From contig CAYWVF010000016.1 of assembly GCA_964461815.1 (NCBI GenBank), positions 1-63,334 of the forward strand: DNA of 63,334 nt, written 5' to 3'. Below are positions 13,874 to 22,775 of this stretch, piece by piece; within the stretch, counting starts at the first letter, position 1; every line of letters begins with the position of its first letter. Under the pieces are notes generated by a model. The model saw nothing but the letters and a program-made list of their open reading frames with translations, had not been told where the DNA came from and did not search any database. The stretch is from JAAZBA01 sp964461815 (lineage in GTDB: Bacteria > Bacillota > Clostridia > Oscillospirales > QAMX01). The translations under genes and the position numbers were made by a program.

Positions 13874-16427
13874 CGGAAACAGCATGATAAACAGAGCGTT
13901 CTACGGCATACGTCTTCTGTCCACGAAGAACGGTGAATATACGAATGCTGTCTACGGCTTCCTTACAACATATCTCAAGGTCATTGAGGAGGAGCATCCC
14001 GACGGTGTATGCGTCTGCTTTGACCTTAAGGCTCCGACGTTCCGACATGTGGAATTTGAGGATTACAAGGCAGGCAGACGTCCGATGCCCGAGGAGCTCG
14101 TAGCTCAAATACCGCTGCTAAAAGAGGTGCTTGATGCTATGGGTATTCCACGCTGTGAGCAGGCAGGGTTTGAAGCCGATGACCTTATCGGTACCGCAAG
14201 CCGTATATGCTCCGAAAACGGCTGCACCTGTGTTATACTGACAGGTGATCGTGACAGCTTCCAGCTTATCGATGAGCACGTAAGAGTGAAGCTCGTCACA
14301 TCAAAGGACGGTCACAGTCTCACCGTTGACTACACGCCCGATGCGATCATGGAAAAGTACGGTGTAACTCCGCATCAGATGATCGACGTCAAGGCTCTCA
14401 TGGGTGACTCCTCCGACAATATTCCCGGTGTTCCCGGTATTGGTGAAAAGACCGCTCTGTCACTTATTTCAAAGTTCGGAACTCTTGATAATGTCTATGA
14501 CAATCTCGACTCATCCGATATCCGTGCATCTGTCCGTACAAAGCTCGTCTCCGGGCGTGACAGTGCTTATATGAGTCGTGCTCTTGCCGAGATCGAGCGT
14601 CATGCGCCGTTCTGCTTTGATCTTCAGGATCTCATATTAAAGCCGTATGATGAGGGTGCTCTTCATGCACTGTTGACTCGTCTCGAGCTGCGTTCGATCA
14701 TTTCGAGGCTCAACATATCCTCCGCATCTGCCGAAACGACTGTTATGTCGGCAGCACTCCCCGATTTTCCGACAGCAGAGCTTGAAGACCTGTCGGTGCT
14801 TGACAAGGCCGCTGAAAGTAAATGTGTAGACATAGCATTCAACGATGATTTTACGGAATCGGCTGTGCTTTTCGACGGAAATATATATAAGATATCGCAT
14901 TTATCTCCTGTCTGGGTCGATTTTCTCCAAAGGCTCATGTCTGAGGATATAAAAAAACGCACCTACGAGCTTAAAGAGATATATCTGTACCTCTACGATG
15001 CAGGTATCGAGTTCGGCGGCTTTACATTTGACGTAACACTTGCCGCTTATCTGCTTGACCCGTCGGCGTCATCATACGATATAAATGAGCTATCTCGAAA
15101 ATACCACGGTATAGACGATACGGATAACTCTATCACTGCAAAGGTCAGGAAAATACACCTGCTATCCGACATGCTCTCAGGTAAAATAGACGAGCTGAAA
15201 ATGTCAAAGCTGCTCTACGATATTGAGCTTCCACTGTGTGAGGTGCTTGCGAACATGCAGCACATCGGCTTCAAGGCAGATGCCGACAGACTGCGCGGCT
15301 TCGGTAAGGAGCTCACCTCACGTGCCGATACGCTTGAAAAGGAAATATACAGCCTTGCCGGCACGGAATTCAACATAAACTCTCCTAAGCAGCTCGGAGA
15401 AATACTTTTCGAGCGTCTTCATCTGCCTTACGGTAAGAAGAATAAGACCGGCTACTCCACCGATATCGACGTCTTAACGAGACTGTCCGCACTTCATCCG
15501 ATCGCCGGGAAGATCATAGAATACCGTCAGATAGCTAAGCTCAATTCCACCTATGTTGACGGACTTCTCAAGGTCATCTCGCCTGTCGATGGAAGGATAC
15601 ACTCCAAATTCAACCAGCTAATCACAGCCACCGGCAGGATCAGCTCATCCGAGCCCAATATGCAAAATATCCCTGTTCGTCAGGAGCTCGGAGCACAGCT
15701 TCGTCACATGTTCGTGCCTGAGAGCAGTGACTATGTGCTGGTCGATGCGGATTACTCTCAGATCGAGCTGAGGATACTGGCGCATATATCGTGCGATTTT
15801 AATATGATCGAAGCATTCCTTTCGAATGAGGATATTCACACCTCCACTGCTGCAAAGGTTGCAGGTGTCACCTTGGACGAGGTCACACCTCTTATGCGAA
15901 GCCGTGCAAAGGCGATAAACTTCGGTATCGTCTACGGTATGTCGGACTTCTCACTTGCATCTGATCTCGGTATCACACGCAATCAGGCAAAGGAATACAT
16001 TTCCGAATACTTTGCTCAGTACCCGGGCGTACACGAGTATATGTCACATATAAAGGAACAGGCTAAGGCTGACGGCTACGTTTCCACGCTTTTCGGTCGC
16101 AGACGTTATCTTCCGGAGCTCAAGTCAACGAACCACAATATACGTGCCTTCGGAGAGCGTGTAGCCTTGAACACACCTATACAGGGTACTGCTGCCGACA
16201 TCATCAAGATAGCTATGGTATCTGTATATAATCGTCTGCGAAAGGAAAAGCTGCGCTCACGCCTCATTTTGCAGGTGCATGACGAGCTGATAATAGAGGC
16301 TCACCGTGACGAAGCGGAGTACGTGAAGAAGCTTGTCCGAGACGAGATGGCTTCCGCTATAAGACTCCGTGTCCCACTCACGGCAGACGCCGGTATCGGT
16401 GACGACTGGTATACCGCAAAAGGATAA
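13854..16427 (+). CDS. polA: DNA polymerase I
   Basis: The 857-residue enzyme repairs and fills DNA gaps. Residues 1-300 form the 5' nuclease (KILVIDGNSMINRAFYG, FEADDLIGT, VPGIGEKTALSLI), 300-470 a 3'-5' exonuclease-like domain whose catalytic DxE is replaced (DIAFND), so proofreading is probably lost as in many Firmicutes, and 470-857 the polymerase with motif A DYSQIELRILAHIS, motif B RAKAINFGIVYGMS and motif C LQVHDELIIEA. AGGAAG lies 8 bases before the ATG. The start overlaps the AraC gene. It heads a run with a phosphatase, rimI and tsaD. Confidence 0.97.
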   Translation: MKILVIDGNSMINRAFYGIRLLSTKNGEYTNAVYGFLTTYLKVIEEEHPDGVCVCFDLKAPTFRHVEFEDYKAGRRPMPEELVAQIPLLKEVLDAMGIPRCEQAGFEADDLIGTASRICSENGCTCVILTGDRDSFQLIDEHVRVKLVTSKDGHSLTVDYTPDAIMEKYGVTPHQMIDVKALMGDSSDNIPGVPGIGEKTALSLISKFGTLDNVYDNLDSSDIRASVRTKLVSGRDSAYMSRALAEIERHAPFCFDLQDLILKPYDEGALHALLTRLELRSIISRLNISSASAETTVMSAALPDFPTAELEDLSVLDKAAESKCVDIAFNDDFTESAVLFDGNIYKISHLSPVWVDFLQRLMSEDIKKRTYELKEIYLYLYDAGIEFGGFTFDVTLAAYLLDPSASSYDINELSRKYHGIDDTDNSITAKVRKIHLLSDMLSGKIDELKMSKLLYDIELPLCEVLANMQHIGFKADADRLRGFGKELTSRADTLEKEIYSLAGTEFNINSPKQLGEILFERLHLPYGKKNKTGYSTDIDVLTRLSALHPIAGKIIEYRQIAKLNSTYVDGLLKVISPVDGRIHSKFNQLITATGRISSSEPNMQNIPVRQELGAQLRHMFVPESSDYVLVDADYSQIELRILAHISCDFNMIEAFLSNEDIHTSTAAKVAGVTLDEVTPLMRSRAKAINFGIVYGMSDFSLASDLGITRNQAKEYISEYFAQYPGVHEYMSHIKEQAKADGYVSTLFGRRRYLPELKSTNHNIRAFGERVALNTPIQGTAADIIKIAMVSVYNRLRKEKLRSRLILQVHDELIIEAHRDEAEYVKKLVRDEMASAIRLRVPLTADAGIGDDWYTAKG

Positions 16428-16472
16428 ATCATAATATATAATTCTATTCATCTCAGAAAGTCAGGGATCAGT

Positions 16473-16889
16473 ATGAAAATACTTTTCGTATGTACAGGCA
16501 ACACATGTCGAAGCCCGATGGCAGAAGCACTGTATAAGAAATATGCCACCGAAATGAAGTCGAATTCCACGGCATCCTCTGCCGGCTTATACACAGTATG
16601 CGGACTGTGTGCCTCCGACAACGCTCTTATGGCTATGGAGGACTATGACATAGATCTGAGCCATCACCGCTCACGCAGAGTGAGCGAAGCACTGCTTGCG
16701 GAGTTTGACTATATACTCTGTATGACTGCCGCACAAGCGAACGCTATGGTATCACAATATCCTCAGTTTGCCGGGAAGATAGCTTGTCTTTCGGATAAGG
16801 ATATTTCCGATCCGTACGGAGGCTCGATCTATACCTACCGCAGGATCGCAGAGGAAATTTGGAATGCCGTAAGGAGGCTGCCTGTTTGA
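16473..16889 (+). CDS. Low-molecular-weight protein-tyrosine or arginine phosphatase
   Basis: The 138-residue protein starts with the phosphatase loop VCTGNTCRSPM (catalytic Cys7 or nearby and Arg) and has the general-acid region DISDPYGG near residue 110, typical of the YwlE/Wzb family. It dephosphorylates phosphotyrosine or phosphoarginine in the cytoplasm; the Thr in CTGNTCR is the residue reported to favour phosphoarginine in YwlE. It stands between polA and rimI, one base before the latter, so translation is probably coupled. Confidence 0.88.
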   Translation: MKILFVCTGNTCRSPMAEALYKKYATEMKSNSTASSAGLYTVCGLCASDNALMAMEDYDIDLSHHRSRRVSEALLAEFDYILCMTAAQANAMVSQYPQFAGKIACLSDKDISDPYGGSIYTYRRIAEEIWNAVRRLPV

Positions 16890-16890
16890 T

Positions 16891-17334
16891 ATGCTGCATG
16901 TAAATATCACTCCTCTGGCTGAGTCTATGCTCGATGAAGCCGCCGCACTGGAGAAAATATGCTTTTCAACGCCCTGGAGTCGCTCCATGCTGGAAAATGA
17001 GCTGTCCGAAAGCAATGCAACATGGATCGCAGCAGTTGATGACAGCGGCAGGCTTGCAGGCTACGTAGGCTATCGTCAGGTTTTGGACGAGGGCTCTATC
17101 ATGAATGTGGCTGTACATCCCGATTACCGTCGAATGGGCATTGCATCGAAGCTGCTGCACAAATTATTTTCCGTCATTACAGGCGTAAGCGCAGTATATC
17201 TCGAGGTTCGTGAATCAAACCTCGCAGCGCAGAGCTTATACGAGCATTTCGGCTTCACTCCATGCGGTAAACGCCGTAATTATTATGAAAATCCCACGGA
17301 AAGTGCAATAATTATGGTCAAAAATATGTTATAA
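16891..17334 (+). CDS. rimI: Ribosomal protein alanine N-acetyltransferase
   Basis: The 147-residue GNAT enzyme has the acetyl-CoA-binding motif VHPDYRRMGIASKLL and the C-terminal YLEVRESNLAAQSLYEHFGF and YYENPTESAIIMV that mark RimI. It acetylates the N terminus of ribosomal protein S18 or similar substrates. The start follows the phosphatase stop by one base. It sits directly before tsaD, the usual arrangement in Firmicutes, where tsaB is often also close; no tsaB or tsaE is in this window. Confidence 0.9.
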   Translation: MLHVNITPLAESMLDEAAALEKICFSTPWSRSMLENELSESNATWIAAVDDSGRLAGYVGYRQVLDEGSIMNVAVHPDYRRMGIASKLLHKLFSVITGVSAVYLEVRESNLAAQSLYEHFGFTPCGKRRNYYENPTESAIIMVKNML

Positions 17335-17344
17335 GGAGAATGCT

Positions 17345-18394
17345 TTGCAGGATCAAAGCATAATTACCACTATGTATATACTTGCCATCGAATCATCCTG
17401 TGATGAGACCGCAGCGGCGATATGCCGTGACGGTCGTGAGATACTTTCGAGTGTAGTATTCTCGCAGGCGGACATGCATGCGCTCTACGGCGGTGTTGTG
17501 CCCGAGATAGCATCACGTAAGCATACAGAGTCCATATGTGCGGTCGTTGACCGTGCTATCATCGAATCGGGACTCAAGAAAACAGACCTCGATGCTGTTG
17601 CCGTCACATACGCACCGGGTCTTATAGGCGCTGTGCTTGTAGGTGTCAGCTTTGCAAAGGGGCTTGCATCAGCTCTCAAGCTGCCGCTGATCCCGGTGCA
17701 TCATATCCGAGGTCACATTGCCGCAAACTACATCGCATTCCCCGAGCTTGAGCCTCCGTTCATCTGTCTCGTAGCCTCGGGAGGTCATACGCTGCTCGTT
17801 GATGTACGCAGCTACACAGATATGAAGATCATCGGCTCTACACGTGACGATGCCGCAGGTGAAGCCTTTGATAAGGCTGCAAGAGTGCTGTCACTTCCTT
17901 ACCCCGGCGGTAAAATGATCGACGATCTCGCACGCTCAGGCGGTGACGTACACGCCTACAAATTCCCGATAGCATCTGTCAGCGGTTCGCATTACGATTT
18001 TTCATTTTCAGGTCTGAAAACCGCAGTCATAAATACAGTTCATAACTGCACTCAAAAGGGTGAGGAGCTTGATCGTGCAGGACTTGCAGCCTCGTTCTGT
18101 AAGGCTGTAGCCGATGCGCTCGTACCTCGTGCGATCGATGCGGTGAATGAATTTTCCGCAGGTAATCGCAAGCTGGCTGTCGCAGGCGGTGTCGCTGCAA
18201 ATTCATATCTGCGTGAAGCACTCGAAAACGCATGCCGCAGCAATAATATCAAGCTGTATATGCCGCCATTAAAGCTGTGCGGAGATAATGCGGCTATGAT
18301 TGTGTGTCAGTCCTATTACGAATACCTCGCAGGAAACATTGCATCAAGTGATCTCAACGGCTACGCTACGATGGGCGTCGATCTTTCGCTGTAG
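17345..18394 (+). CDS. tsaD: tRNA N6-threonylcarbamoyladenosine transferase
   Basis: The 349-residue ASKHA-fold protein makes t6A at position 37 of ANN-decoding tRNAs. It has ESSCDETAAA, the metal-binding HHIRGH, and GGHTLLVDV and SFSGLKTAV. The TTG at 17,345 is chosen because AAGGAG is 6 bases upstream; the internal ATG before YILAIE has no ribosome site. Its stop codon is TAG, which shows that the host uses TAG as a real stop in an essential gene. A cluster of DnaA-like boxes follows. Confidence 0.95.
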   Translation: MQDQSIITTMYILAIESSCDETAAAICRDGREILSSVVFSQADMHALYGGVVPEIASRKHTESICAVVDRAIIESGLKKTDLDAVAVTYAPGLIGAVLVGVSFAKGLASALKLPLIPVHHIRGHIAANYIAFPELEPPFICLVASGGHTLLVDVRSYTDMKIIGSTRDDAAGEAFDKAARVLSLPYPGGKMIDDLARSGGDVHAYKFPIASVSGSHYDFSFSGLKTAVINTVHNCTQKGEELDRAGLAASFCKAVADALVPRAIDAVNEFSAGNRKLAVAGGVAANSYLREALENACRSNNIKLYMPPLKLCGDNAAMIVCQSYYEYLAGNIASSDLNGYATMGVDLSL

Positions 18395-18491
18395 CTTTAA
18401 CGCTTGTCAAGACCTGTCGCATTATAAATATTTCACAGACTTTTGATAACATTCTGTATATTTATTGACCTCCTCAATGTGTAAAAATAAC

Positions 18492-18653
18492 GTATTATGT
18501 AAACTTCGATCCTTTTCTTCGTGTGGAAAACCTTGTGGATAATGTGGAAAACGTTGTGGAAACAGTTACAAAATGGTTACAAACAGCTTTTTCTGTGGAA
18601 AAGCCTGTGGAAATTGTGGATAACTTTCTGTAATAAACGGTATTATGTGAACT
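18492..18653. repeat. DnaA-box-like cluster flanked by 14-bp repeats
   Basis: Seven copies of TGTGGAWAN occur in the same orientation at 18,522, 18,534, 18,543, 18,555, 18,594, 18,606 and 18,615. Two are perfect DnaA boxes (TTATCCACA on the minus strand, at 18,534 and 18,615), three more match TTTTCCACA. Spacing alternates 12, 9, 12 and again 12, 9 bases. The block is flanked by GTATTATGTRAACT at 18,492-18,505 and 18,640-18,653, and lies in an AT-rich gap between tsaD and spoIID. No coding potential is supported. It may titrate DnaA or be an origin-like element; dnaA and dnaN are not in the window. Confidence 0.7.
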
Positions 18654-18672
18654 GCATAAATTCACATGTGTA

Positions 18673-19737
18673 TTATTTTTCAAGCTTCCGAAGCTCCACC
18701 CCGGTATAGTAATGCGTCAGTATTTCACTGTAATCATCACCGTTATCCGCCATCCTTTTCGCTCCGTACTGGCTCATCCCCACTCCGTGACCATAGCCTG
18801 TACATCGAAATGTAATATCATCGTCCTCGACCTCCACCGTAAAATCCGTGGATGCCAAGCTCAATACACTGCGAAGCCACGTTCCCTTTACCTGTACGCC
18901 GCCGACACTGATCGTCATGATACCTCCCGCTTCACTTCTGACAATATCCTTGAACCATTCCTCGACAGGTACGCTCAGATCGGCAGACGGCAGCTGTGAC
19001 TCCATCAGTGACTTGACTTCATCGACAGCATATGTGACCTCCGAGGTGTACATTGCCGCTGTTTCATCCTCGATACTCTCTACATTTTGCAGATACGGCA
19101 CATCACTTCCCCATACATCTGCCGCACTTTCCGTGCGTCCTCCCGATATCGCATGAAACGCAGCTGAGATCGGCTCACCGTTGTACTCCATTATTATTCC
19201 GTCTGTATCATGCACTGCCGAGGTGATCTTTTCTATATAGCTATCGGCATTGTCACCGAATACTGCGCCTGCATTCACTGACAGATCGGTATATGCACTG
19301 CAATGAGTGTGATCGTCGCACATTATCGCACCCTTATGCATCGGATCTATCGTCTCGCCCGACTCAACGAGCCACCTTTTGTGGATTATATATGTTCTTG
19401 CCGCAACTGCCTGAGCCTTCAGTGCTTCCTCCGGGAATGATGCAGGCATCTCTGCCGCAACTACACCTGTCAGATATTCGTCAAGCTTCAAATACTGTAC
19501 GCTTCCGTCGATAAGCACAGGTATCGTTATCTTTGAATCTACCGTAGCTTCCTCTTCTATCACTTTCTCATGTACCTCGTCCTCTGTTCCCGATATTACG
19601 GTATACCCGACCTCCTGCTTCGAAGCTTCCTGCTCCGGAGCTTCACCGAGTGCAGCCGTGCCTCCATCCATCATTACCATCGGTGCAAGCAGAGTGAGCA
19701 CGCACAATATTATCGCCATCATTGCTATTCTTCCCAT
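18673..19737 (-). CDS. spoIID: SpoIID/LytB-domain peptidoglycan-processing protein
   Basis: The 354-residue protein has an N-terminal membrane anchor (MGRIAMMAIILCVLTLLAPM) and the SpoIID domain with LDEYLTGVVAAEMPASFPEE, ALKAQAVAARTY and the C-terminal CTGYGHGVGMSQYGAK. SpoIID is a lytic transglycosylase on denuded glycan strands, needed for engulfment in sporulation. The start at 19,737 follows AAAGGA by 10 bases. A perfect 17-bp inverted repeat stands upstream at 19,761-19,798. Family members outside sporulation exist, but the architecture fits SpoIID. Confidence 0.85.
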   Translation of the reverse strand: MGRIAMMAIILCVLTLLAPMVMMDGGTAALGEAPEQEASKQEVGYTVISGTEDEVHEKVIEEEATVDSKITIPVLIDGSVQYLKLDEYLTGVVAAEMPASFPEEALKAQAVAARTYIIHKRWLVESGETIDPMHKGAIMCDDHTHCSAYTDLSVNAGAVFGDNADSYIEKITSAVHDTDGIIMEYNGEPISAAFHAISGGRTESAADVWGSDVPYLQNVESIEDETAAMYTSEVTYAVDEVKSLMESQLPSADLSVPVEEWFKDIVRSEAGGIMTISVGGVQVKGTWLRSVLSLASTDFTVEVEDDDITFRCTGYGHGVGMSQYGAKRMADNGDDYSEILTHYYTGVELRKLEK

Positions 19738-19760
19738 ATTTTCATAATCCTTTCCCACAT

Positions 19761-19798
19761 GATTGTACAATTGTATAATTGTATACAATTGTACAATC
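19761..19798. promoter_or_regulatory. Perfect 17-bp inverted repeat between spoIID and citrate synthase
   Basis: Arms at 19,761-19,777 and 19,782-19,798 are perfect complements around a 4-base centre, and each contains repeated TTGTA/TACAA words. There is no T run, so it is unlikely to be a terminator. It lies 24 bases before spoIID and 23 bases before the citrate synthase -35 box, and may be an operator for one or both. Confidence 0.6.
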
Positions 19799-19820
19799 TC
19801 TATGTTGTCTAGTTTTGCCC

Positions 19821-19849
19821 TTGACGCACATCATGCCTCATGCTATAAT
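19821..19849 (+). promoter_or_regulatory. Citrate synthase promoter
   Basis: TTGACG, 17 bases and TATAAT, 59 bases before the ATG. Confidence 0.75.
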
Positions 19850-19908
19850 TTTTCTATGATGAATAACTATACATACACCTCGATAAAACTGTAAAGGTTG
19901 GTACGGCT

Positions 19909-21285
19909 ATGACACAAGAGCAGGCAGCTTTGTCCACTGAGTTCATTAACAAGCTATGCGCAGAGTATTCAAAATATAACACTGTTGATCCCGCATTTTA
20001 TGATAATATAAAGGTAAAGCGCGGTCTTCGCAATGCAGACGGCACAGGTGTCGTTGCAGGACTTACGCTCATAGGTAACGTTCACGGCTACGAGATCCGA
20101 GCCGGTGAGCCTGTTCCTGTTCCCGGTAAGCTGTACTACCGCGGCTTTGATCTTGAGGATCTTATTGAGGGCTGCCGTTCACAGGATAGATACGGCTACG
20201 AGGAAGTATCATATCTGCTGCTCTTCGGTCAGCTGCCTACACAGGCTCAGCTTGAGATGTTCAATGACACTCTTGCGGATATGCGTTTTCTTCCCGAGCA
20301 TTTTACAGAGGATCTTATACTTAAAAATCCAAGCAAGAATATCATGAATAAGCTTGCTCAGTCTGTGCTCGGTCTTTACTGCTACGATGAGAATCCCGAT
20401 GAAACATCCATTGAAAATATGATGCGTCAGGGTATGGCTCTTATTGCACGCTTTCCTGTGCTTATGGCATACGCATATCAGGCTAAACGATATTTTTATG
20501 ATCGTGACAGTCTGCATATCCATTTCCCAAGGAACAAGCAGTCCACTGCCGAAAGCATACTTCATACCATTCGTCCCGACAACATGTATACGGACGAGGA
20601 AGCAAAGCTCCTCGACCTATGTCTTATGCTCCATGCAGAGCATGGCGGCGGTAACAACTCCGCATTCTCATGTCGAGTTCTTTCATCCTCCGGCACGGAT
20701 ACGTATTCTGCCATAGCTGCGGCTATAGGTGCTCTCAAGGGTCCGCTCCACGGCGGTGCAAATAAAAAGGTATCCGAGATGTTTGATGACATAAAGGCTC
20801 ACGTTCCGAACTGGCTCGACGAGGGTCAGGTAGCCGATTATCTTGCAAAGATGCTCAGACGTGAAGCAGGTGACGGCTCTGGTCTTGTCTACGGTATGGG
20901 TCACGCCATATACACGATATCCGACCCACGTGCTGTGATGCTCAAAAAATATGCTCGTGAGCTTACGGCAAAAAAAGGCTACGGTGATGATTTTAAGCTG
21001 ATAGAGATGGTAGAGAGGCTGTCGCCTGAGATGTTCAAAAAGGTCAAGGGCAGCTCCAAGCGCATATGTGCAAACGTTGATATGTACTCGGGGCTCATAT
21101 ACAGAACTCTGGGTATTCCCGATGAGCTTTTCACACCTATTTTCGCTACGGCGAGGATCGCCGGCTGGATCGCTCACCGTATGGAGGAGATCACAAGCAA
21201 TGCACGTATCATGCGTCCTGCATACAGAAGCGTTGCTCCTGCAAAGACGTACATTCCGCTCGGAAGCAGAGAGGGTAAGCTGTAA
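19909..21285 (+). CDS. gltA: Citrate synthase
   Basis: The 458-residue enzyme condenses oxaloacetate and acetyl-CoA. Active-site segments are visible: LHAEHGGGNNSAF (first catalytic His), GPLHGGANKKV (second His) and the C-terminal RIAGWIAHRMEEI that binds CoA. The long N-terminal extension (about 40 residues before GLRNADGTGVVAG) matches the clostridial branch, which usually supplies glutamate synthesis rather than a full cycle. It is monocistronic with its own promoter and a strong terminator at 21,301-21,344. Confidence 0.95.
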   Translation: MTQEQAALSTEFINKLCAEYSKYNTVDPAFYDNIKVKRGLRNADGTGVVAGLTLIGNVHGYEIRAGEPVPVPGKLYYRGFDLEDLIEGCRSQDRYGYEEVSYLLLFGQLPTQAQLEMFNDTLADMRFLPEHFTEDLILKNPSKNIMNKLAQSVLGLYCYDENPDETSIENMMRQGMALIARFPVLMAYAYQAKRYFYDRDSLHIHFPRNKQSTAESILHTIRPDNMYTDEEAKLLDLCLMLHAEHGGGNNSAFSCRVLSSSGTDTYSAIAAAIGALKGPLHGGANKKVSEMFDDIKAHVPNWLDEGQVADYLAKMLRREAGDGSGLVYGMGHAIYTISDPRAVMLKKYARELTAKKGYGDDFKLIEMVERLSPEMFKKVKGSSKRICANVDMYSGLIYRTLGIPDELFTPIFATARIAGWIAHRMEEITSNARIMRPAYRSVAPAKTYIPLGSREGKL

Positions 21286-21300
21286 AATATTCAAATATAT

Positions 21301-21344
21301 ATTAAAACACGCCTCAGTTCATTTGGACTGAGGCGTGTTTTAAT
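21301..21344. terminator. Terminator after citrate synthase
   Basis: A stem of about 15 bp (AAAACACGCCTCAGT / ACTGAGGCGTGTTTT) with an 8-base loop serves both converging genes. Confidence 0.85.
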
Positions 21345-21348
21345 ATAC

Positions 21349-21639
21349 TTATTTTTTTGCGTCTGCTTGCTTTAGCAGCAGCGTTATGTTGAGAATTATC
21401 GTAACTGCCGAGATCACGGTGGCAGCTATCATTACAATAACGGTCAGGTCGGCGATGCTGCTCAAAGCTGCATAATTATTCATCTGTATGAATAAACAAC
21501 AAAGTGACATTACGCACAAGCCGAAGCTTCCGAGCATATAACCGTTATTTGACGTACTTTTTCTAAACAATGCAACAAAGGGAACGATCCATGCACCCAA
21601 GCCGAATATCAGACTGAGCAAGCTGATAATATTCGCCAT
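21349..21639 (-). CDS. Small membrane protein, three predicted helices
   Basis: The 96-residue protein has hydrophobic segments at about 3-25, 35-52 and 62-88 and a charged end (LLKQADAKK). GGAGG precedes the ATG. No family was recognised; it resembles small integral membrane proteins of unknown role. It is convergent with citrate synthase and stands alone. Confidence 0.6.
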   Translation of the reverse strand: MANIISLLSLIFGLGAWIVPFVALFRKSTSNNGYMLGSFGLCVMSLCCLFIQMNNYAALSSIADLTVIVMIAATVISAVTIILNITLLLKQADAKK

Positions 21640-21789
21640 AAAGATACCTCCACCATATTAATTTTTTGTTTGTTACTATATTTTATCGCAAAAATTCTCT
21701 ATAGTCAAGTGAAAAATGCAAATTTTAATTTACAATTTTTTAATTATTTACGGTATCTCCCACATGCTATCGCTCTTAGTACAGCTATA

Positions 21790-22356
21790 TCAAGCTTCTA
21801 TCGATCTCATTGCAAGGATCGTGTCCTCGATCAGTCTTTCAAGTGTCCAGCCGAGCATATCTGCGCCTTTTTGTATGACCTCACGTGAGCATCCGGCAGC
21901 AAACTTAGGTGCTTTGAATTTTTTCATTACCGATTTCAGCTCCAGATCCATCACGCTCTTTGACGGACGCATCAGCGCACATGCCCAGATCAATCCCGTA
22001 AGCTCATCTGTAGCAAACAATACCTTTTCCATCTCATGTACAGGCTCTACATCCACCGTCAGTCCATAGCCGTGGCTCACGACTGCATGTATCAGCTCAT
22101 CGGATATGCCATGCTCCTTCATTATTTCCTTTACCTTTATGCAATGCTCACTCGGATATACTTCAAAATCGAGATCGTGCAGCAATCCGACCATGCTCCA
22201 AAACTCAACATCCTCACCATAGCCCAGCGTGTTTGCAAAATACTTCATTACACCCTCGACCGTCAGTGCATGTTGAATATGGAACTCTTCCTTATTGTAT
22301 TCCTTCAGCAGCTCAAGCGCTGCCTCACGTGTGATATTAGCATTCTTAGCATTCAT
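21790..22356 (-). CDS. HD-domain phosphohydrolase
   Basis: The 188-residue protein has the HD signature: His in HIQHALTVEGVM, HD in GLLHDLDFEVYPSEHC and a following VVSHGYG, like the HDIG hydrolases that act on nucleotides or as metal phosphatases. The start at 22,356 (MNAKNANITREAALEL) was chosen since GGGGTG is 5 bases upstream; a longer frame reaches 22,404 but crosses the terminator of the upstream operon. The substrate is unknown. Confidence 0.8.
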   Translation of the reverse strand: MNAKNANITREAALELLKEYNKEEFHIQHALTVEGVMKYFANTLGYGEDVEFWSMVGLLHDLDFEVYPSEHCIKVKEIMKEHGISDELIHAVVSHGYGLTVDVEPVHEMEKVLFATDELTGLIWACALMRPSKSVMDLELKSVMKKFKAPKFAAGCSREVIQKGADMLGWTLERLIEDTILAMRSIEA

Positions 22357-22376
22357 AGTTACACCCCACATTAAAA

Positions 22377-22406
22377 AATCAGGTGACGTTAATAAAAACG
22401 TCACCC
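22377..22406 (-). terminator. Terminator of the ylxM-ffh-rpsP-khpA operon
   Basis: GGTGACGTT / AACGTCACC stem with a 6-base loop followed on the minus strand by TGATTTTTT, about 60 bases behind khpA. Confidence 0.75.
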
Positions 22407-22462
22407 ATGTCTCATTACATAAACGATCATTTTGTATCGGATCTAAATACGATCCAATAAAA

Positions 22463-22714
22463 TCAACCTATAATTTCAACCGAGACGCGCTTATCCATGC
22501 GATTAGCAGCACTGCGGATAATGGTGCGGATCTCCTTTGCAATACGTCCCTGACGACCGATAACTTTACCCATGTCTTCCTTTGCGACACGCAACTCGAG
22601 AGTGGTTTCACCCTCGTTTTCGATCTCATCTACGGTTATCGCGTCTGGATTGTCAACGAGATTCGACACAATATAAATAAGCAGGTCTTTCATATTGACA
22701 CTATGCTCTGCCAT
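22463..22714 (-). CDS. khpA: KH-domain RNA-binding protein
   Basis: The 83-residue protein is a single KH domain with the RNA-binding loop in KVIGRQGRIAKEIRTIIRSA. KhpA works with KhpB on small RNAs and cell elongation in Gram-positive bacteria. The start at 22,714 has AAGGAGG 8 bases upstream. The order ffh, rpsP, khpA is the usual Firmicute operon, in which rimM and trmD often come next; here a terminator follows khpA. Confidence 0.92.
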   Translation of the reverse strand: MAEHSVNMKDLLIYIVSNLVDNPDAITVDEIENEGETTLELRVAKEDMGKVIGRQGRIAKEIRTIIRSAANRMDKRVSVEIIG

Positions 22715-22775
22715 CAGAGCGTCCTCCTTATCTTAAAACGGGTTTAAAGCTAAAAACTGATCTCACGCCGTTAAA

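Noticed and set aside
18521..18709. A plus-strand reading frame of Trp-Lys-Leu repeats across the DnaA-box cluster
   Set aside because: The repeats arise from TGTGGAAAA boxes, there is no ribosome site, and the composition is not protein-like.
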